Below, in pieces: positions 8,766 through 16,251 of a stretch of 36,042 nt of DNA. A program made the position numbers and the translations under genes. This DNA comes from an uncultured Verrucomicrobia subdivision 3 bacterium (GTDB taxonomy: Bacteria; Verrucomicrobiota; Verrucomicrobiia; Limisphaerales; UBA11358): assembly GCA_903875465.1 (NCBI GenBank), contig CAIQWB010000080.1, positions 1 through 36,042 on the forward strand, read 5' to 3'. Below the pieces are notes generated by a model that saw nothing but the letters and a program-made list of their open reading frames with translations, was not told where the DNA came from and searched no databases. Each line of letters starts with the position of its first letter. Position 1 is the stretch's first letter.

Positions 8766-9320
8766 TTACTGGGCAGCCGATGAGGTTAGGATCCACCTTG
8801 TTGCGGCGGTCAGATCATCAAAAACCATCGCCCGGATGAGTTTGTCGGCCTCCGCCAAAGTTAAAGCGGCACCGTAACCACTCCGGAGCAAAATGCTTTT
8901 TTTTACGCCGGCATTCCAGCCGCATTCCAGGTCGATTAGTTTGTCCCCAATCATAAAACTTTCCGCCAGTTCAATTTGCAACTCATCACGGGCGTCGAAG
9001 AGGAACTGCGGCGAGGGTTTGCGCCCCCGGCTGGGCTGGTCGGGGGCTTCGGGAGCCAGATAAATTCGCTCAAAGCGGACCCCGTCCCGGGCCAGTGCCG
9101 CGCAGAGGTGCGCGTTGACCGCTTCGGCGTCCGCTAGGGTAAAGTAGCCGCGGCCGATGCCGGACTGGTTGGTGACCATGAATAGTAAATAGCCGGCCTC
9201 TGCCAGGGCACGCAGGGCCGGGCCGGTGCCCGGCAGGATTTCCACGTCTGCCACGCGGTGCAAATAATGCTTCTCGGCAATCAAAGTGCCATCCCGGTCC
9301 AAAAATACAGCGCGATGCAT
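8766..9320 (-). CDS. HAD-family phosphatase, GmhB/histidinol-phosphatase type
   Basis: The 184-residue HAD III-A phosphatase opens with FLDRDGTL (D8 nucleophile, D10 acid/base), has motif II FMVTNQSGIGRGYF, motif III Lys in RKPSP and motif IV MIGDKLIDLECG. The overall pattern fits D-glycero-D-manno-heptose-1,7-bisphosphate 7-phosphatase (GmhB), used in LPS inner-core synthesis. However, the loop that in E. coli GmhB carries a Cys/His zinc site is here LAPEAPDQPSRGRKPSP with no Cys, so the zinc site is absent. Specificity for heptose, histidinol phosphate or another sugar phosphate cannot be settled from sequence alone. The ATG at 9320 puts the catalytic motif at the usual position; the frame is open to 9374. 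It precedes glmS by 29 nt. Confidence 0.85.
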   Translation of the reverse strand: MHRAVFLDRDGTLIAEKHYLHRVADVEILPGTGPALRALAEAGYLLFMVTNQSGIGRGYFTLADAEAVNAHLCAALARDGVRFERIYLAPEAPDQPSRGRKPSPQFLFDARDELQIELAESFMIGDKLIDLECGWNAGVKKSILLRSGYGAALTLAEADKLIRAMVFDDLTAATRWILTSSAAQ

Positions 9321-9453
9321 GGGGCGGAGTGTGGTGGGAATAGGGCAAGAATGGAATTGAATTTTCCGGGCCATCCGTCAAAACTAAGGCACTTTAAATC
9401 CCTCGCATGGTTTGCGAGCCAAAACATACAGCCAACCAAAACGTTTATATCAC

Positions 9454-10740
9454 ATGAGCAAAGGCAGATTGGGAATCCTGGTCGGCGGTGGCCCCGCCCC
9501 CGGCTTGAATGGCGTGATCGCCGCCGCGACGATTGAAGGCATCAATCAAGGCTACGAAGTCATCGGGTTCCGGGACGGGTTTAAATGGCTGGCGGCGGGC
9601 GACACCAGCCAGATCCGTCCCCTGGCCATTCGCGATGTGAAAGACATTCACCTGCGCGGCGGCTCGATCCTGGGCACCGCCCGTACGAACCCGACCAAGT
9701 CGGAGGAACAGATGAAGAATCTGTTCATGGTGCTGGAAAAGCTTGGCATCACGGCGCTCGTGACCATTGGCGGCGATGACACGGCTTTTTCCGCCAGTGT
9801 GGTGGCCAAGCGCAGCCTGGGCAAAATCAAGGTGGCGCATGTCCCCAAGACGATCGACAACGATTTGCCACTGCCGGGCTCCACGCCGACATTCGGTTAT
9901 GAAACCGCCCGCCATTATGGCGTATTTTTGGTGCGGAACCTCATGGAGGACGCCCGCACCACCTCCCGCTGGTATTTGATTGTGAGCATGGGGCGGGCGG
10001 CGGGGCATCTGGCCCTGGGCATTGCCAAGGCGGCGGCGGCCACGCTGGCCATTATTTCGGAAGAATTCCGCGGCCGGGTGGTCACGGTCGATGAAGTGTG
10101 CGACATCATCATTGGCTCGATCATCAAGCGCCGCGCCGAGGGCGGTCATTATGGCATTGCCGTGCTGGCGGAGGGCTTGATTGAATCCATGGGCGAGCGA
10201 GGCTTGCTCCAGGCCCTGCCCGAGGGCCAGTTGGAACGCTTTGGCAAGGTTGTGCGCGATGACCACGGCCATTTGCGTCTGGGCGAAATTGAATTTGGCC
10301 GGCTCATGAAGGAACTACTCACGCAGCGCCTGGAAAAGCTCGGTATCAAGATGGCGTTCATCGACAAGGATCTCGGCTACGAGCTCCGCTGTGCCGACCC
10401 CATTCCATTCGATGCCGAATACACGCGCGATCTGGGTTATGCCGCGGTGAAGTTCATTCTCTCGCCTGAATCTGAGAAATACGGGGCGATCATCAGCTTT
10501 GTGGATGGCAAAATGAATCCGCTGCCTTTCGACAACATGCTGGACCCCAAGACTGGCCGCATGCAAAACCGCAAGGTGAACGTGGATGGCGAGGCCTACG
10601 AATGCGCCTGCGCATACATGATCCGCCTCGAACGCGAGGATTTCGAGGACCCGAAGCAGCTCGCCAAGCTGGCGGCGGTGGTCCACCAGACACCCGATCA
10701 ATTCCTGGCCCGGTTTGGTTACCTCGTTGGTTTAAAGTAA
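9454..10740 (+). CDS. pfp: Pyrophosphate-dependent 6-phosphofructokinase
   Basis: The 428-residue protein interconverts fructose-6-phosphate and fructose-1,6-bisphosphate in the cytoplasm. Motifs are GGGPAPGLNGVI at 11-22, TIGGDDT at 104-110, PKTIDNDLPLPGSTPTFGYETAR from 131 and SMGRAAGHLALG at 178-189. The Asp in GGDD and the Lys in PKTIDND are the two residues that distinguish PPi-using enzymes from ATP-using ones (GGDG and PGTIDND), so the phosphoryl donor is most likely pyrophosphate and the reaction reversible. The ATG at 9454 lacks an obvious Shine-Dalgarno. The gene is divergent from the phosphatase-glmS-bioB unit, sharing a 133-bp intergenic region, and ends at a strong hairpin terminator. 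Confidence 0.93.
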   Translation: MSKGRLGILVGGGPAPGLNGVIAAATIEGINQGYEVIGFRDGFKWLAAGDTSQIRPLAIRDVKDIHLRGGSILGTARTNPTKSEEQMKNLFMVLEKLGITALVTIGGDDTAFSASVVAKRSLGKIKVAHVPKTIDNDLPLPGSTPTFGYETARHYGVFLVRNLMEDARTTSRWYLIVSMGRAAGHLALGIAKAAAATLAIISEEFRGRVVTVDEVCDIIIGSIIKRRAEGGHYGIAVLAEGLIESMGERGLLQALPEGQLERFGKVVRDDHGHLRLGEIEFGRLMKELLTQRLEKLGIKMAFIDKDLGYELRCADPIPFDAEYTRDLGYAAVKFILSPESEKYGAIISFVDGKMNPLPFDNMLDPKTGRMQNRKVNVDGEAYECACAYMIRLEREDFEDPKQLAKLAAVVHQTPDQFLARFGYLVGLK

Positions 10741-10758
10741 GCTTTTTTGAAAGCGTGC

Positions 10759-10796
10759 AACGGCGGCGGACGCGTTTCGCCGCCGTTTTGCGTTTT
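10759..10796 (+). terminator. Rho-independent terminator after the phosphofructokinase gene
   Basis: A perfect 10-bp GC-rich stem (10759-10768 with 10778-10787) surrounds a 9-nt loop and is followed by TTTT, GCG, TTTT. It separates the phosphofructokinase gene from the polyketide synthase operon, so that operon needs its own promoter in the roughly 40 nt after the stem or internal read-through. Confidence 0.85.
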
Positions 10797-10837
10797 ACCG
10801 GTGGCGCGGCGCGGGAACGTGCATTAGAGTCCCCGGG

Positions 10838-11899
10838 ATGTTTTTTATTGGAATCGGCACGACCACGCCGCCGCAAGGTTACACGCAGTCCGCCTGCTGG
10901 GAGGCTCTCAAGGAATCCGGGGTGCTGCCGCAGCTGGAGCCGCGGTCCCAAGCCATCCTCCGCAAAGTGCTTGGCGCGGATAATGGCATTGCGACCCGGC
11001 ATCTGGCGTTGGACACCCTGGCCGAGGTGTTTGCCCAAAACCCCGATGCCTTGCAAGCGCGGTTTGCCCGGCATGCCCCCGAGCTGGCGACGGCTGCCGC
11101 CCGTAAAGCCCTGGCCGATGCGGGCTTTCTGGCGGAGGAGATGGACGCGGTGATCATTAGTACTTGCACCGGGTATTTGTGTCCCGGGCTGACCAGTTAT
11201 GTGAGTGAACAACTCGGGCTGCGGCCTGACGTTTTTGCGCTGGACCTGGTGGGGCAGGGTTGCGGGGCCGCGCTGCCCAATTTGCGCACGGCTGAGTCCA
11301 TTCTCACCGCCGGGCGCGCCCACAAAGTCTTGTCCATTTGCGTGGAGGTTTGCAGTGCCGCGTTTTATCTCGATAACGATCCGGGAGTCTTGATCAGCGC
11401 CTGTCTCTTTGGCGACGGCGCGGGGGCAGCCGTATTGTCCAGCACGCCGCTGGCTGGCCGCCGTGTGGTGCACTGGCAGGCGGCTATTTCCTCCCACGCG
11501 CCGGAGCAACGGGAGTTTCTGCGCTTTCGCCACCAAAACGGCATGCTCTGCAATGTGCTTCGCCCCGAGGTGCCCCAGATGGCGGGGTTGGCGGCCGAAC
11601 GGTTGTTGGCGCAGTTTCTGGCGGCCAGTGGCCGGGCGCGCACGGAGATTAACGGCTGGGTGCTCCATACCGGTGGCCGGGATGTGCTCCTCGCCTTGTG
11701 CGCCCACCTTGGCCTCACGCCCACGGATGTTCGGCACAGCACGTCGGTCTTGCGGGAATATGGCAACTTGAGCAGTCCCACGGTTTATTTCGTGCTGCAA
11801 CGCGCCTTGCAGGAACCGGTGCCCGATGGCAGCTGGTGGATGTGTGCTTTTGGCGCGGGTTTTAGTTGTCACGGCGCCCTGCTGGAAGTGAAATCCTAA
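10838..11899 (+). CDS. Type III polyketide synthase (chalcone/stilbene synthase family)
   Basis: The 353-residue protein is a homodimeric thiolase-fold enzyme expected to condense malonyl-CoA units onto an acyl-CoA starter and cyclise the product without an acyl carrier protein. The complete catalytic triad is visible: C142 in DLVGQGCGAALPNL, H277 in GWVLHTGGRDVL and N310 in LREYGNLSSPTVYF. CLFGDGAGAAVL near 189-200 and the C-terminal GAGFSCHGALLE are also family hallmarks. It heads an operon with a methyltransferase (7-nt gap) and a flavoprotein (6-nt gap). The starter and product are unknown. By analogy with srsA of Streptomyces or alkylresorcinol/alkylpyrone synthases, a phenolic lipid is a reasonable inference. 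No clear Shine-Dalgarno precedes the ATG. Confidence 0.92.
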   Translation: MFFIGIGTTTPPQGYTQSACWEALKESGVLPQLEPRSQAILRKVLGADNGIATRHLALDTLAEVFAQNPDALQARFARHAPELATAAARKALADAGFLAEEMDAVIISTCTGYLCPGLTSYVSEQLGLRPDVFALDLVGQGCGAALPNLRTAESILTAGRAHKVLSICVEVCSAAFYLDNDPGVLISACLFGDGAGAAVLSSTPLAGRRVVHWQAAISSHAPEQREFLRFRHQNGMLCNVLRPEVPQMAGLAAERLLAQFLAASGRARTEINGWVLHTGGRDVLLALCAHLGLTPTDVRHSTSVLREYGNLSSPTVYFVLQRALQEPVPDGSWWMCAFGAGFSCHGALLEVKS

Positions 11900-11906
11900 A
11901 CTGCTC

Positions 11907-12593
11907 ATGGCCCGCCTGGTTGAACCTGAATTACTGGATACGCTGCCGCCGGAGGATCCGCGCGCGATTGGCTCCCGCCGGGATTTGCGCCGGGTCAATG
12001 CCTGGATGGGCAACCATCGCATTATGCGGCGGGCCCTGCAGCAACACCTGCCGGCGCAACCGTCGGGTCGGCTGCTGGAAATCGGGGCGGGGGATGGGGA
12101 GTTCTTTCGGCAACTGGCCTGTATTTGGACGGCACCCTGGCGCCAGCCCCGGGCGACCTTGCTGGATATGCAGAATATTGTGACCCCGGCCACGCTGGCG
12201 GCCTGCGCCCGGCTGGGCTGGGAGGTGGACACCGTGGTGGCGGATGTGTTTGCCGTCCCGCCAGTGGCGGAGCCGCCGGCTGCCGTGGTGGCGAACCTCT
12301 TCCTGCACCACTTTGAGGATGCGGCCCTGACGCGGTTGCTGGTGAAAATTGCCGGGCAGACGAGTTTATTTATCGCGGTGGAGCCGCATCGCTTTTCCCA
12401 ACCCTGGGTGTGCGGGCAATTGTTGCGCTTGATTGGCTGCAATTCGGTGACGGTGCATGATGGCACGGTCAGTGTGCGCGCTGGCTTTTGCGGTCGCGAA
12501 TTGTCCGCCCTGTGGCCGGATGCTGCCGGTTGGGAATTGACGGAGCGGCGCAGTGGCGGTTTCAGTCATTTATTCATTGCCCGGCGGCGGTAG
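11907..12593 (+). CDS. Class I SAM-dependent methyltransferase of the polyketide operon
   Basis: The 228-residue soluble protein has a Rossmann methyltransferase motif I, LLEIGAGDGEF (56-66), an acidic motif II region (ATLLDMQN) and VVANLFLHHFEDAAL as the motif IV/post-motif region, followed by VEPHRF. The layout resembles UbiE-like or small-molecule O/C-methyltransferases. It starts 7 nt after the type III PKS stop and ends 6 nt before the oxidoreductase, so it is surely co-transcribed and probably acts on the PKS product. The srsB methyltransferase of Streptomyces plays the corresponding role (established). The position and atom methylated here are unknown. Confidence 0.87.
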   Translation: MARLVEPELLDTLPPEDPRAIGSRRDLRRVNAWMGNHRIMRRALQQHLPAQPSGRLLEIGAGDGEFFRQLACIWTAPWRQPRATLLDMQNIVTPATLAACARLGWEVDTVVADVFAVPPVAEPPAAVVANLFLHHFEDAALTRLLVKIAGQTSLFIAVEPHRFSQPWVCGQLLRLIGCNSVTVHDGTVSVRAGFCGRELSALWPDAAGWELTERRSGGFSHLFIARRR

Positions 12594-12599
12594 AGTGAC

Positions 12600-13634
12600 A
12601 TGCGTCAACCCCTCACCATCCTTGGCGGCGGCCTTGCGGGTTTGGCGCTGGGTATTGGCCTGCGCCAGCAAAACGTGCCGGTGACGATTCATGAGGCGGG
12701 GCAGTATCCGCGCCACCGGGTTTGCGGCGAATTTGTGAGTGGCCGGGGCCAGCAGTTTTTGGAGCGACTGGGCCTGGGGCAGGCGCTGGCGAATGCGGGT
12801 GCGGTGCCGGCACGGACCATCGTTTTAGGCTCCACACGGTACATTTCAAACGCCCAACCATTGCCGGTGCCCGCGCTCTGCTTGTCCCGGTGGCAAATGG
12901 ATGCCCGGCTGGCTGATGAGTTCCGTCGGCTGGGAGGCGATTTGCAGGCAGGGCGGCGGTTGGATCCCAGTCAAGTTGGGGAAGGGTGGGTGCGCGCGAG
13001 CGGCCGGCGACCGGCGGCCACTGCGGGCCTGCGCTGGTTCGGGCTGAAAATCCATGCCCGCAAGGTGCCGCTCACGGCCGATCTGGAAATGCATTTTTCG
13101 CCCATGGGCTATGTGGGCTTGTGCCGGATTGAAAACGACGAGGTCAACGTCTGTGGGCTGTTCCGCCGGGAGACGGCGGAGGCCACTGGTCCCACGGACG
13201 CCCGGCAATTACTATTGGGCCTGCCCGGTTCTCCGCTGCACCAACGGCTGGCCCGCGCCACGTTTGATGACCAGTCCTTTTGCGCGGTGGCCGGACTATC
13301 CCTGCAACCGGTGCGGGCGGCGGTACGGCCGGAAGTCTGTATTGGCGATGCGGTTACCATGATCCCGCCGGTCACGGGCAACGGCATGTCGATGGCTTTT
13401 GAGTCTGCCGAACTGGCAGTGGCGCCGCTGGTGGCCTGGAGCCAGGGTGAATGCTCCTGGCCGGAGGCGCGGCGTGAAATCGCCCGCCGCTGCGACCAGC
13501 AATTTGCCCGGCGACTTTTTTGGGCCCGGCAATTGCAAACCGTGCTGCTCACCGTGCCCTTGCAAAGTCCGCTCATGGCCCTGGCCGGCCAGGCCCCGTG
13601 GTTCCTGCGGATGGCATTTGCCCGCACGCGTTGA
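12600..13634 (+). CDS. FAD-dependent oxidoreductase of the polyketide operon
   Basis: The 344-residue flavoprotein begins with the dinucleotide-binding motif LTILGGGLAGLALG (GGGLAG at 9-14), followed by RVCGEFVS (41-47), a sequence typical of the geranylgeranyl-reductase/halogenase/UbiH-like branch, and a second FAD-contacting motif VCIGDAVTMIPPVTGNGMSMAFESA (247-270). These features fit either a phenol monooxygenase or a double-bond reductase. In a type III PKS context a hydroxylase that turns a methylated resorcinol-type product into a quinone, as srsC does, is plausible but inferred; saturation of an isoprenoid or alkyl chain is the alternative. It is followed 18 nt later by thiE. Confidence 0.87.
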   Translation: MRQPLTILGGGLAGLALGIGLRQQNVPVTIHEAGQYPRHRVCGEFVSGRGQQFLERLGLGQALANAGAVPARTIVLGSTRYISNAQPLPVPALCLSRWQMDARLADEFRRLGGDLQAGRRLDPSQVGEGWVRASGRRPAATAGLRWFGLKIHARKVPLTADLEMHFSPMGYVGLCRIENDEVNVCGLFRRETAEATGPTDARQLLLGLPGSPLHQRLARATFDDQSFCAVAGLSLQPVRAAVRPEVCIGDAVTMIPPVTGNGMSMAFESAELAVAPLVAWSQGECSWPEARREIARRCDQQFARRLFWARQLQTVLLTVPLQSPLMALAGQAPWFLRMAFARTR

Positions 13635-13652
13635 ATCATTATCATACCGGCC

Positions 13653-14297
13653 ATGAAATCGCTGGCGGACTGCCGCCTCTACACATTTGTCGACACCGCC
13701 TACCTCGCGGGCCGCGACCCCGCGCTCATCGCCCGGCAACTCTGCGATGGCGGCTCGGACCTGATTCAGTTGCGCGCCAAAAACGCCCCGCTGGACGAAG
13801 TTCGCCGGCTGGCCGAGGCCATTCTGCCGGTCACACAAGACGCGGGCGTGCGCCTGGTGATCAACGATCATCTGGCTCTGGCCCGGGAACTGGGCGCGGA
13901 ACTGTGCCACCTGGGCCAGGAAGATTTTTTCGACGCCGGTCACCAGCACGTTGATGAATTGCGGGAGTCGGGCAGCCGTTTGCAATTTGGGCTCTCCACC
14001 CATGCCCCGGCGCAAGCAGCACGGGCGCTGGCCGCGGGGGCGGACTACATTGCCATTGGCCCGGTCTATGCCACGGGTACCAAACCCACCGCCCGGCCGG
14101 TGACCCTGGACTACGTCCGCTGGGCGGCCGCACAGGTGAGCATTCCGTGGTTTGCCATTGGCGGCATCAACCTGACGAATCTGGACGATGTCCTCGCCGC
14201 CGGTGCGCAGCGCATTTGTGTGGTGTCGGCCATTCTGAATGCCCCTGACGTGGCGGCCGCCTGCCGGGAGTTTGCCTGCCGCCTGCCGCCTGCCTGA
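13653..14297 (+). CDS. thiE: Thiamine-phosphate synthase
   Basis: The 214-residue TIM-barrel enzyme joins HMP-pyrophosphate and the thiazole phosphate to form thiamine phosphate. Family signatures are LIQLRAKNA (usually QLR.K), LVINDHLALA, AELCHLGQED, FGLSTHA, YIAIGPVYATGTKP and WFAIGGINLTNLDDVLAAGAQRICVVSAIL. The length is normal. It sits 18 nt after the polyketide operon flavoprotein and could be read from the same transcript, but no biochemical link to the polyketide is apparent. No other thi genes or TPP riboswitch are seen nearby. Confidence 0.95.
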   Translation: MKSLADCRLYTFVDTAYLAGRDPALIARQLCDGGSDLIQLRAKNAPLDEVRRLAEAILPVTQDAGVRLVINDHLALARELGAELCHLGQEDFFDAGHQHVDELRESGSRLQFGLSTHAPAQAARALAAGADYIAIGPVYATGTKPTARPVTLDYVRWAAAQVSIPWFAIGGINLTNLDDVLAAGAQRICVVSAILNAPDVAAACREFACRLPPA

Positions 14298-14299
14298 AG

Positions 14300-14315
14300 G
14301 GCGGGATTGCCCGCC
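14300..14315 (+). terminator. GC hairpin after thiE, weak terminator candidate
   Basis: A perfect 6-bp stem GGCGGG/CCCGCC with an ATTG loop starts 3 nt after the thiE stop. No T-run follows, so factor-independent termination is doubtful. Confidence 0.3.
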
Positions 14316-14407
14316 TGGCCAGAGGGTGAAATGCGGGGGAAAGGCAAAACTGTTAAATAGCGGAAAAGATCATAAAATTCAGGCAAATTGGGGCTTTTTC
14401 TGCCAGC

Positions 14408-14647
14408 CGGGCCGGCGGAACGAAGGGTAATTCGCGGTCGGTTCACCAGGAGCACCACGCGGGCGTAAGCCACATTATCCGCCGGTGGTAGTACCTTGAT
14501 GACATCGCCCGGCTGGGCTTTAGCCAGCGCCTCCTCCAAGCGGGCGAACGCCTGGCCGGGACCCACGGTCAAATCGCCTGCCAAGATCCGCCCGGTGCCA
14601 GCGGCCCAGAAGGCGGCCATGACAGTGCAGGCGACAACGAGTTTCAT
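14408..14647 (-). pseudogene. 5' remnant of an exported beta-helix protein gene
   Basis: An ATG at 14647 begins a good signal peptide (MKLVVACTVMAAFWAAGTGRILAG) followed by DLTVGPGQAFARLEEALAKAQPGDVIKVLPPADNVAYARVVLLVNRPRITLRSAGP. This is the typical N-terminus of right-handed parallel beta-helix proteins (pectate-lyase-like/DUF1565 type), which normally run for several hundred residues. After about 80 residues the resemblance stops in a low-GC patch, and the open frame continues only as antisense of thiE. I therefore read it as a truncated relic. MITE fragment B lies just upstream of its start, which hints that rearrangement around repeats caused the loss. Confidence 0.6.
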
Positions 14648-14720
14648 GCGGTGAATATGCCCGCCGTCCCGGGCAGGGGCTTTTGTTTTGGTTTTACAAC
14701 CTGTTGAACGAAAGTTAGTT

Positions 14721-14761
14721 AACACCGAACTCCCAGCCATTTTAATTTCGGAGTTCGGGTT
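14721..14761. repeat. MITE-like element, copy B (41-bp tip-to-tip relic)
   Basis: The left tip ACCGAACTCC is joined directly to the right end CCAGCCATTTTAATTTCGG plus AGTTCGGGTT. Only the terminal inverted repeats of the 229-bp element remain, and TTAA occurs at both flanks. It looks like an internal deletion between the two ends, or a minimal hairpin left behind. Confidence 0.75.
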
Positions 14762-14947
14762 AACCTCAAATTTGATTTTTGCACTTAATTGCTGGCCATC
14801 AATGGCTTGTTACGCCAAAACAAAAGATCATGCCGTCCCGGGGTACCGCCAAGGGTTTTGTCAGAGAGGGAGCGCCCACTTGGGGAAAATTCGCATATGG
14901 GTGAGTTTTGATATAAGCTTAACTGTGTTCCATGCCGCTAAACATTT
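14762..14947. other. Upstream region of the VIT-family gene
   Basis: This AT-richer 186-bp stretch contains no convincing gene. It includes TTGATTTTTGCACTT and ATATAAGCTTAAC near 14911-14923, which might contain promoter elements for the transporter, but I cannot identify a confident -35/-10 pair. Confidence 0.35.
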
Positions 14948-15637
14948 ATGAAACCTTCTGAAAACCACCGCACTCACCGCATTGGCTGGCTCCGGGCCGC
15001 GGTCTTGGGCGCGAATGACGGGATTGTTTCGACCGCGAGCTTGATTGTGGGCGTGGCTGCCTCGGAGGCCAGTCGCAACAGTGTGCTGGTCGCCGGATTG
15101 GCCGGTCTGGTTGCGGGGGCGATGGCCATGGCGGCTGGTGAATACGTTTCGGTGAGTTCCCAGTCCGACACCGAAAATGCGGATTTGGAGCGGGAGCGCG
15201 AGGAACTGGCCACGGACGTGGATTTTGAAACGGCTGAACTTGCCGCGATCTACGTCCAGCGCGGCTTGGATGCCGAGCTGGCCAAACAGGTCGCCGCGCA
15301 ATTAATGGCCCACGACGCCCTGGGCGCACATGCGCGCGACGAACTGGGCATTTCCGATACCTTGAGCGCCCGACCGGTCCAGGCGGCCCTGGCCTCTGCG
15401 TGCATGTTCACCATGGGGGCCGTCCTGCCATTATTGCTCGTTTTGGTGGTGCCAGCCGCCTGGCTCGTCGGGGTGGTTTCCGGGAGTTCCCTCCTTTTTC
15501 TGGCGGTTTTGGGGGCGCTGGCGGCGCGCGCCGGGGGATCGCCCGTTTGGAAATCAGTTGCGCGCGTCACCTTCTGGGGCGCGCTCGCCATGGCCTTGAC
15601 GGCGGGGGTTGGCGCATTGTTTGGGGCGAGAGTTTGA
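14948..15637 (+). CDS. VIT1/CCC1-family iron/manganese transporter
   Basis: The 229-residue membrane protein begins with WLRAAVLGANDGIVSTASLIVGV, the diagnostic TM1 of the VIT/CCC1/nodulin-21 family, then LVAGAMAMAAGEYVSVSSQSDTE (TM2 and the start of the cytoplasmic metal-binding helices). A charged cytosolic segment rich in Glu follows (DLEREREELATDVDFETAEL), then three further hydrophobic segments near the C-terminus. Family members move Fe2+ or Mn2+ out of the cytosol. The length is normal. It is monocistronic on the visible evidence. The ion transported is inferred. Confidence 0.93.
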   Translation: MKPSENHRTHRIGWLRAAVLGANDGIVSTASLIVGVAASEASRNSVLVAGLAGLVAGAMAMAAGEYVSVSSQSDTENADLEREREELATDVDFETAELAAIYVQRGLDAELAKQVAAQLMAHDALGAHARDELGISDTLSARPVQAALASACMFTMGAVLPLLLVLVVPAAWLVGVVSGSSLLFLAVLGALAARAGGSPVWKSVARVTFWGALAMALTAGVGALFGARV

Positions 15638-15735
15638 AATGATTTTTCATTGCCGGGCGCACCAAGACTCGCCCGCGGGCCACCCGTGCCCGGGCAGGGA
15701 TGCCTGGATTACTGCTTTTGCGGCAAATTTAATTC
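15638..15735. other. Short intergenic region before MITE copy C
   Basis: A GC-rich imperfect stem (GGGC CACCCGT GCCC) near 15676-15691 could slow transcription after the transporter gene, but there is no following T-run. Nothing else is supported. Confidence 0.25.
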
Positions 15736-16244
15736 AACCCGAACTCCGAAATTAAAACGGCCGGTCGGCATCCATCGCTTGGGCTTAAACGCTTGGGAAC
15801 ATTGGCTTCCCAAGCCGCGGCCAAGCAGTTGCCCATTTAAGGATGCGCGCTGCTCGCCGAGGCAGTCTCACCAGACCACTGCGGGTAGGCCGGCGATTTT
15901 TCCAAAGTGTTTCTGCTCCAACATCTGGACACATCCCAGCCGGTTCCTCGCTGTTTTCGGTGGCAGGTGAATCGAGCTGACAAATTGAGCGGTTGGGGAA
16001 TTGCTGCTGCAATCCCAACGGGATTGCGCCCGTTGGCCGGCACAGCCCCAGGGCACAACCCCGTTGGGGTTGAATAAAAATGCGTCAGCCTCCCCAGGGT
16101 AGTCCCGCTGCCGGGACAACCCTGGCCTGGCGGACGGAATCCCGTGGGGATTCGGCAATCCAGCAGCCAACGGCCCAAGCCAACCCGAACTCCACCGAAA
16201 ACAGCGAGGAACCTCCCAGCCATTTTAATTTCGGAGTTCGGGCT
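15736..16244. repeat. MITE-like element, copy C, interrupted by a nested element
   Basis: The left terminal repeat AACCCGAACTCCGAAATT starts at 15736 and the matching inverted right repeat ends at 16244. The interior matches the copy at 32689 except that a 272-bp element sits between the two halves of its CCCAGCC region. Removing 272 bp plus one 8-bp duplication leaves 229 bp, exactly the length of the intact copy. The interior contains a GGCTTCCCAAGCC palindrome-like core. The right end abuts the PsiE-like gene. Confidence 0.9.
15942..16213. mobile_element. Nested non-autonomous element with perfect 22-bp terminal inverted repeats
   Basis: The ends at 15942-15963 and 16192-16213 are perfect inverted copies over 22 bp (GGTTCCTCGC... 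and ...GCGAGGAACC). The element is flanked by an identical 8-bp direct repeat TCCCAGCC at 15934-15941 and 16214-16221, the signature of a transposition event. It is 272 bp long and has no transposase. Its interior holds several stem-loops: CAATCCC/GGGATTG near 16010, CAACCCC/GGGGTTG near 16057, a compound stem around CAGGGTAGTCCCG and CGGGACAACCCTG near 16095-16125, and GAATCCC/GGATTC near 16137. An 8-bp duplication is typical of several transposase families, so the mobilising enzyme cannot be named. Confidence 0.9.
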
Positions 16245-16251
16245 GAATGCA

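Noticed and set aside
10493-12466. 657-residue minus-strand ORF opposite the phosphofructokinase and polyketide genes
   Set aside because: It is antisense to well-supported genes with intact catalytic motifs; its long open frame is a by-product of high GC content, and its peptide is low-complexity Arg/Gly/Pro.
16010-16130. Tandem stem-loops considered as a CRISPR-like array
   Set aside because: The units differ in sequence, have no constant spacers and lie within an element with terminal repeats; no cas genes are present.
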